Shown here piece by piece: positions 32,321 to 34,682 of a DNA stretch of 34,682 nucleotides. Under the pieces are notes generated by a model. It was not told the DNA's origin. It saw only the letters and a list, made by a program, of their open reading frames with translations, and ran no database searches. Made by a program: the position numbers and the translations under genes. The stretch is from Pseudomonadota bacterium (GTDB taxonomy: Bacteria > Pseudomonadota > Alphaproteobacteria > Rhizobiales > Tepidamorphaceae). The stretch lies in NCBI GenBank assembly GCA_023458595.1, contig JAEWYT010000056.1, forward strand, positions 1-34,682, written 5' to 3'. Numbering within the stretch: the stretch's first letter is position 1; every line of letters starts with the position of its first letter.

Positions 32321-33961
32321 ATGTCCGCCACCGCCGTCTTCCTGCACCTTCTCGGCGACGTAGCCCTCCTCCTCTGGGGGCTGCACATGGTGCATTCCGG
32401 GGTCGTGCGCACCTGCGGCGGCGAGCTGCGGCGCATCCTCGACCACGGACTGGCGGGCCCGCTCCGCGCCGTTCTCGCCGGGATCGGCGTGACCGCCCTG
32501 CTGCAGAGCTCCACCGCGACCGCGTTGATGCTCAATTCCTTCACGGCCGGCGGGCTCGTGGCGCTGCCCTCCGCGCTCGCCGCGATGCTCGGCGCCAATA
32601 TCGGCACGGCGCTCGTGGTGCAGGTCCTCTCATTCGACCTGAGCCTCGCGGTGCCGCTGCTGGTGCTGGCCGGCGTCGTCGCCTTCCGCAAGGCCCGCGG
32701 ACGCCTCCACGAGATCGGCCGCGTGGCGATCGGCCTCGGGCTGATGCTGCTGTCGCTCCAGCTTCTCGGCGCAACTGTCCAGCAGGTTGCCGGATCCGGG
32801 TCGTTCCGGGAAATCGCGGCGATCGGAACCCGCGACCCCGTCGTCGCCGCCCTCGTCGCCGCGGTCCTGGCCTGGGCCGCGCATTCGAGCATCGCCGCCG
32901 TGGTGGTGGTCATGTCGCTCGCCGGCTCCGGCATCCTGTCGGCGGAGGCGACCCTGGCCATGGTGGCGGGCGCCAATCTCGGAAGCGCCTTCAATCCGCT
33001 GGTGGACGCCCTCGGCGACCCGGCGCGGATGCGCGTGCCGCTCGGCAATCTCGCCAACCGGCTGGTCGGCGCCATCCTCGTCGTCGCCTTCGCCGGTCCC
33101 CTCGCCGACTGGCTCTCGGCTTTCGTGGCCGACCCGCGCCGCCTCGCCGCCGACGGCCATGTCCTGTTCAACCTGGCGCTCGCCGTCGCCTTCCTGCCGC
33201 TGCTGCGGCCGATGGCGTGGCTGCTCGCCCGCCTCGTCGCCGACCCGGCCGCCGGCGACGATCCGGCGCGTCCCGTCTATCTCGACGACGCCGCCCTCGC
33301 GACCCCCGCCGTCGCCCTCTCCAACGCCGCGCGCGAGACGCTGCGCATGGCCGACGTGGTCGAGACCATGCTCAGGAACGCGGGCCGCGCCTTCCACGCC
33401 AACGACCGCACGCTCGTCAAGGAGGTGCGGCGCGCCGACGACATCGTCGATGCCCTGCACCGCGCGATCGGGCGCTATCTCGCGCGCCTCGACGGGCGCG
33501 CGCTCGCGCCGGCGGATTCGCGCCGCGTCTCGGAGATCCTCGCCTTCGCCATCAACCTCGAGCACATCGGCGACATCATCGACCGCAACCTCATGGAGCT
33601 CGCCGCCAAGCGCATCCGCCTGGCGCTGGCCCTGCCCGCCGAGACGCGCGAGACGATCGGCGACATGCAGGCGCGGCTCGTCGAGCACCTGAAGCTCGCC
33701 GTCAGCGTGTTCATGTTCGGCGACGATACGGCCGCCCACCGGCTGGTGGCGGCGAAGGACGCGTTCCGCGACGTCGAACGCGCCGCGCTGCGCCGCTACT
33801 ACCGGCGGGTCCGCGACGGCGGCCCCGAGGGCATCGAGACCTGCGTCGTCGAGCTCGACATTCTGCGGGATCTCAAGCGCATCGAGGCCCATATCGCCGC
33901 GACCGCGTATCCCCTGCTCGAGCAGTCGGGCGCCCTGCTGCCGACGCGTCTCGCCCGATGA
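32321..33961 (+). CDS. Na/Pi cotransporter family protein with PhoU-like domain
   Basis: A 546-residue NptA/YjbB-type protein that moves inorganic phosphate across the inner membrane with sodium. The two inverted membrane repeats carry LLQSSTATALM (QSSTA at residues 62-66) and, in the second, AHSSIAAVVVV, where the usual Gln is His. About eight membrane segments lie in residues 1-310. A PhoU-like helical bundle fills about residues 330-535, with acidic motifs such as HIGDIID. A near-perfect Pho box precedes the gene. The ATG at 32321 follows a weak SD (CCCGGGA). The protein may import or export phosphate; E. coli YjbB exports it. Confidence 0.93.
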   Translation: MSATAVFLHLLGDVALLLWGLHMVHSGVVRTCGGELRRILDHGLAGPLRAVLAGIGVTALLQSSTATALMLNSFTAGGLVALPSALAAMLGANIGTALVVQVLSFDLSLAVPLLVLAGVVAFRKARGRLHEIGRVAIGLGLMLLSLQLLGATVQQVAGSGSFREIAAIGTRDPVVAALVAAVLAWAAHSSIAAVVVVMSLAGSGILSAEATLAMVAGANLGSAFNPLVDALGDPARMRVPLGNLANRLVGAILVVAFAGPLADWLSAFVADPRRLAADGHVLFNLALAVAFLPLLRPMAWLLARLVADPAAGDDPARPVYLDDAALATPAVALSNAARETLRMADVVETMLRNAGRAFHANDRTLVKEVRRADDIVDALHRAIGRYLARLDGRALAPADSRRVSEILAFAINLEHIGDIIDRNLMELAAKRIRLALALPAETRETIGDMQARLVEHLKLAVSVFMFGDDTAAHRLVAAKDAFRDVERAALRRYYRRVRDGGPEGIETCVVELDILRDLKRIEAHIAATAYPLLEQSGALLPTRLAR

Positions 33962-34120
33962 GACCCGCGCCCGCCGGCGCGGAGACTGCCGGAAACCTGA
34001 CGCGATCCTGAAAATTTTCACGGCGTTCGTCACGGAATCGCCGGAACTGATATGGATAGTCCTCCGTTGAATGCGGGGGAAATCGATTCGCCCGCGTCCG
34101 GAACGCACAAGGAGATCAGT

Positions 34121-34594
34121 ATGCGCCGTCTTGCAGCCCTCGCCGCCGCCGCGGCCCTTTCCGCTTTCCTGTCCGGCCCCGCCGCCGCCCAGGATCGCGT
34201 CGAAGCCGGCATCCTCAGATGCGACGTCGCCGGCGGAGTCGGCTTCATCGTCGGCTCGACCAAGGACCTGACGTGCCGCTTCGAGCGCGCCGACGGTTCG
34301 GTCGGCAACTACAAGGGCGTCATCCGCAAGTTCGGCCTCGATATCGGCGAGACCCAGCAGACGGTGATCGTCTGGGGCGTGCTCGGCCCGAGCAAGCAGG
34401 TCGCCCCCGGCTCGCTCGCCGGCGCCTACGGCGGCGTGACGGCGGAAGCCACGCTCGGCGTCGGCCTCGGCGCCAACGCCCTGATCGGCGGCTCCAACAA
34501 GCAGATCATCCTGCAGCCGCTGTCGGTGCAGGCCCAGGAAGGCCTCAACATCGCCGCCGGCGTCTCGTCGATCGAGCTGACCTACGCGCAGTAA
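34121..34594 (+). CDS. DUF992-domain exported protein
   Basis: A 157-residue protein with a signal peptide (LAALAAAAALSAFLSGPAAA/Q). The DUF992 core has two conserved cysteines (ILRCDVAGGVG, DLTCRFE) that could form a disulfide, then a small glycine-rich beta structure (GVTAEATLGVGLGANALIGG) ending in LQPLSVQAQEG. It is common in Rhizobiales and its function is unknown. AAGGAGA precedes the ATG at 34121; the frame opens at 34052 but that extension lacks a signal start. It is followed by a terminator. Confidence 0.9.
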   Translation: MRRLAALAAAAALSAFLSGPAAAQDRVEAGILRCDVAGGVGFIVGSTKDLTCRFERADGSVGNYKGVIRKFGLDIGETQQTVIVWGVLGPSKQVAPGSLAGAYGGVTAEATLGVGLGANALIGGSNKQIILQPLSVQAQEGLNIAAGVSSIELTYAQ

Positions 34595-34636
34595 GGCGAT
34601 CGTTCGCGCCGTCGCGAACGCCGCCACCCGTTTCGG

Positions 34637-34665
34637 GCGCCCCGGCGCCGGGGGGGCGCGTTTTT
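34637..34665 (+). terminator. Intrinsic terminator after the DUF992 gene
   Basis: GCGCCCC (34637-34643) pairs with GGGGCGC (34653-34659), followed by GTTTTT (34660-34665). A second hairpin, CGTTCGCG/CGCGAACG (34601-34620), lies between it and the stop codon. Confidence 0.75.
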
Positions 34666-34682
34666 GGTTTGCGGGTCAGAAT

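Noticed and set aside
1..34682. CRISPR arrays, tRNA/rRNA genes, prophage or toxin-antitoxin modules
   Set aside because: No regularly spaced repeats, cloverleaf sequences, phage structural genes or paired toxin-antitoxin frames were found on either strand; the XRE gene has no adjacent toxin-like partner.

Overview
The window is high-GC chromosomal DNA of an alphaproteobacterium, most likely of the order Hyphomicrobiales (Rhizobiales). The evidence is the order trxB, then a VtlR/LsrB-like LysR regulator, then an AbcR-like small RNA; an Omp2b/RopA-type porin; and BA14K, DUF992 and DUF6455 proteins typical of that order. The genus cannot be fixed from the sequence alone. I see no tRNA, rRNA, CRISPR array, phage module or complete insertion sequence.

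Layout. 1-173 is a GC-rich leader with no gene that I can support. 174-2317 holds trxB, the LysR gene and the candidate small RNA with its own terminator. 2348-6617 is a minus-strand block: the periplasmic methionine sulfoxide reductase MsrP, an unusual EF-G paralogue and an EamA exporter. 6788-12137 carries envelope and transport genes: a secreted TPR protein, an exported orphan, MATE and MFS transporters, a GST, a Kbp (BON-LysM) homologue and a small membrane protein. 12207-15643 holds a periplasmic PQQ dehydrogenase convergent with a porin. 15644-17270 is the most AT-rich part: a long porin/XRE intergenic region, the XRE regulator, and a MITE-like element inserted in that regulator's stop codon. 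17271-19903 has an SRPBCC protein, a TrpF-like protein that starts just behind a strong terminator, and three small membrane proteins.

20094-24538 looks like one uptake and catabolism locus: a SAF-domain NAD(P) oxidoreductase divergent from a complete TctC-TctB-TctA transporter. 24520-25337 encodes two small exported Tyr/Gly-rich proteins, one of them BA14K. 25497-28060 is a rearranged patch. A serine hydrolase that has lost its N-terminal third abuts a decayed copy of the aatA 5' end, and a gntR-phyH pair sits between that copy and the intact aatA gene. 28034-34594 returns to ordinary chromosome: aspartate aminotransferase, DUF6455, a luciferase-like monooxygenase, a crotonase lacking both usual catalytic glutamates, a Na/Pi cotransporter preceded by a near-perfect Pho box, and a DUF992 protein closed by a terminator.

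There is no single large new system that I can defend. The strongest second-look items are the LysR/AbcR small-RNA unit, the MITE in the XRE stop codon, the terminator-leader in front of the TrpF-like gene, the gntR-phyH insertion scar, the reverse-oriented Pho box, and the enzymes with altered catalytic residues (EF-G paralogue, crotonase, TrpF-like).
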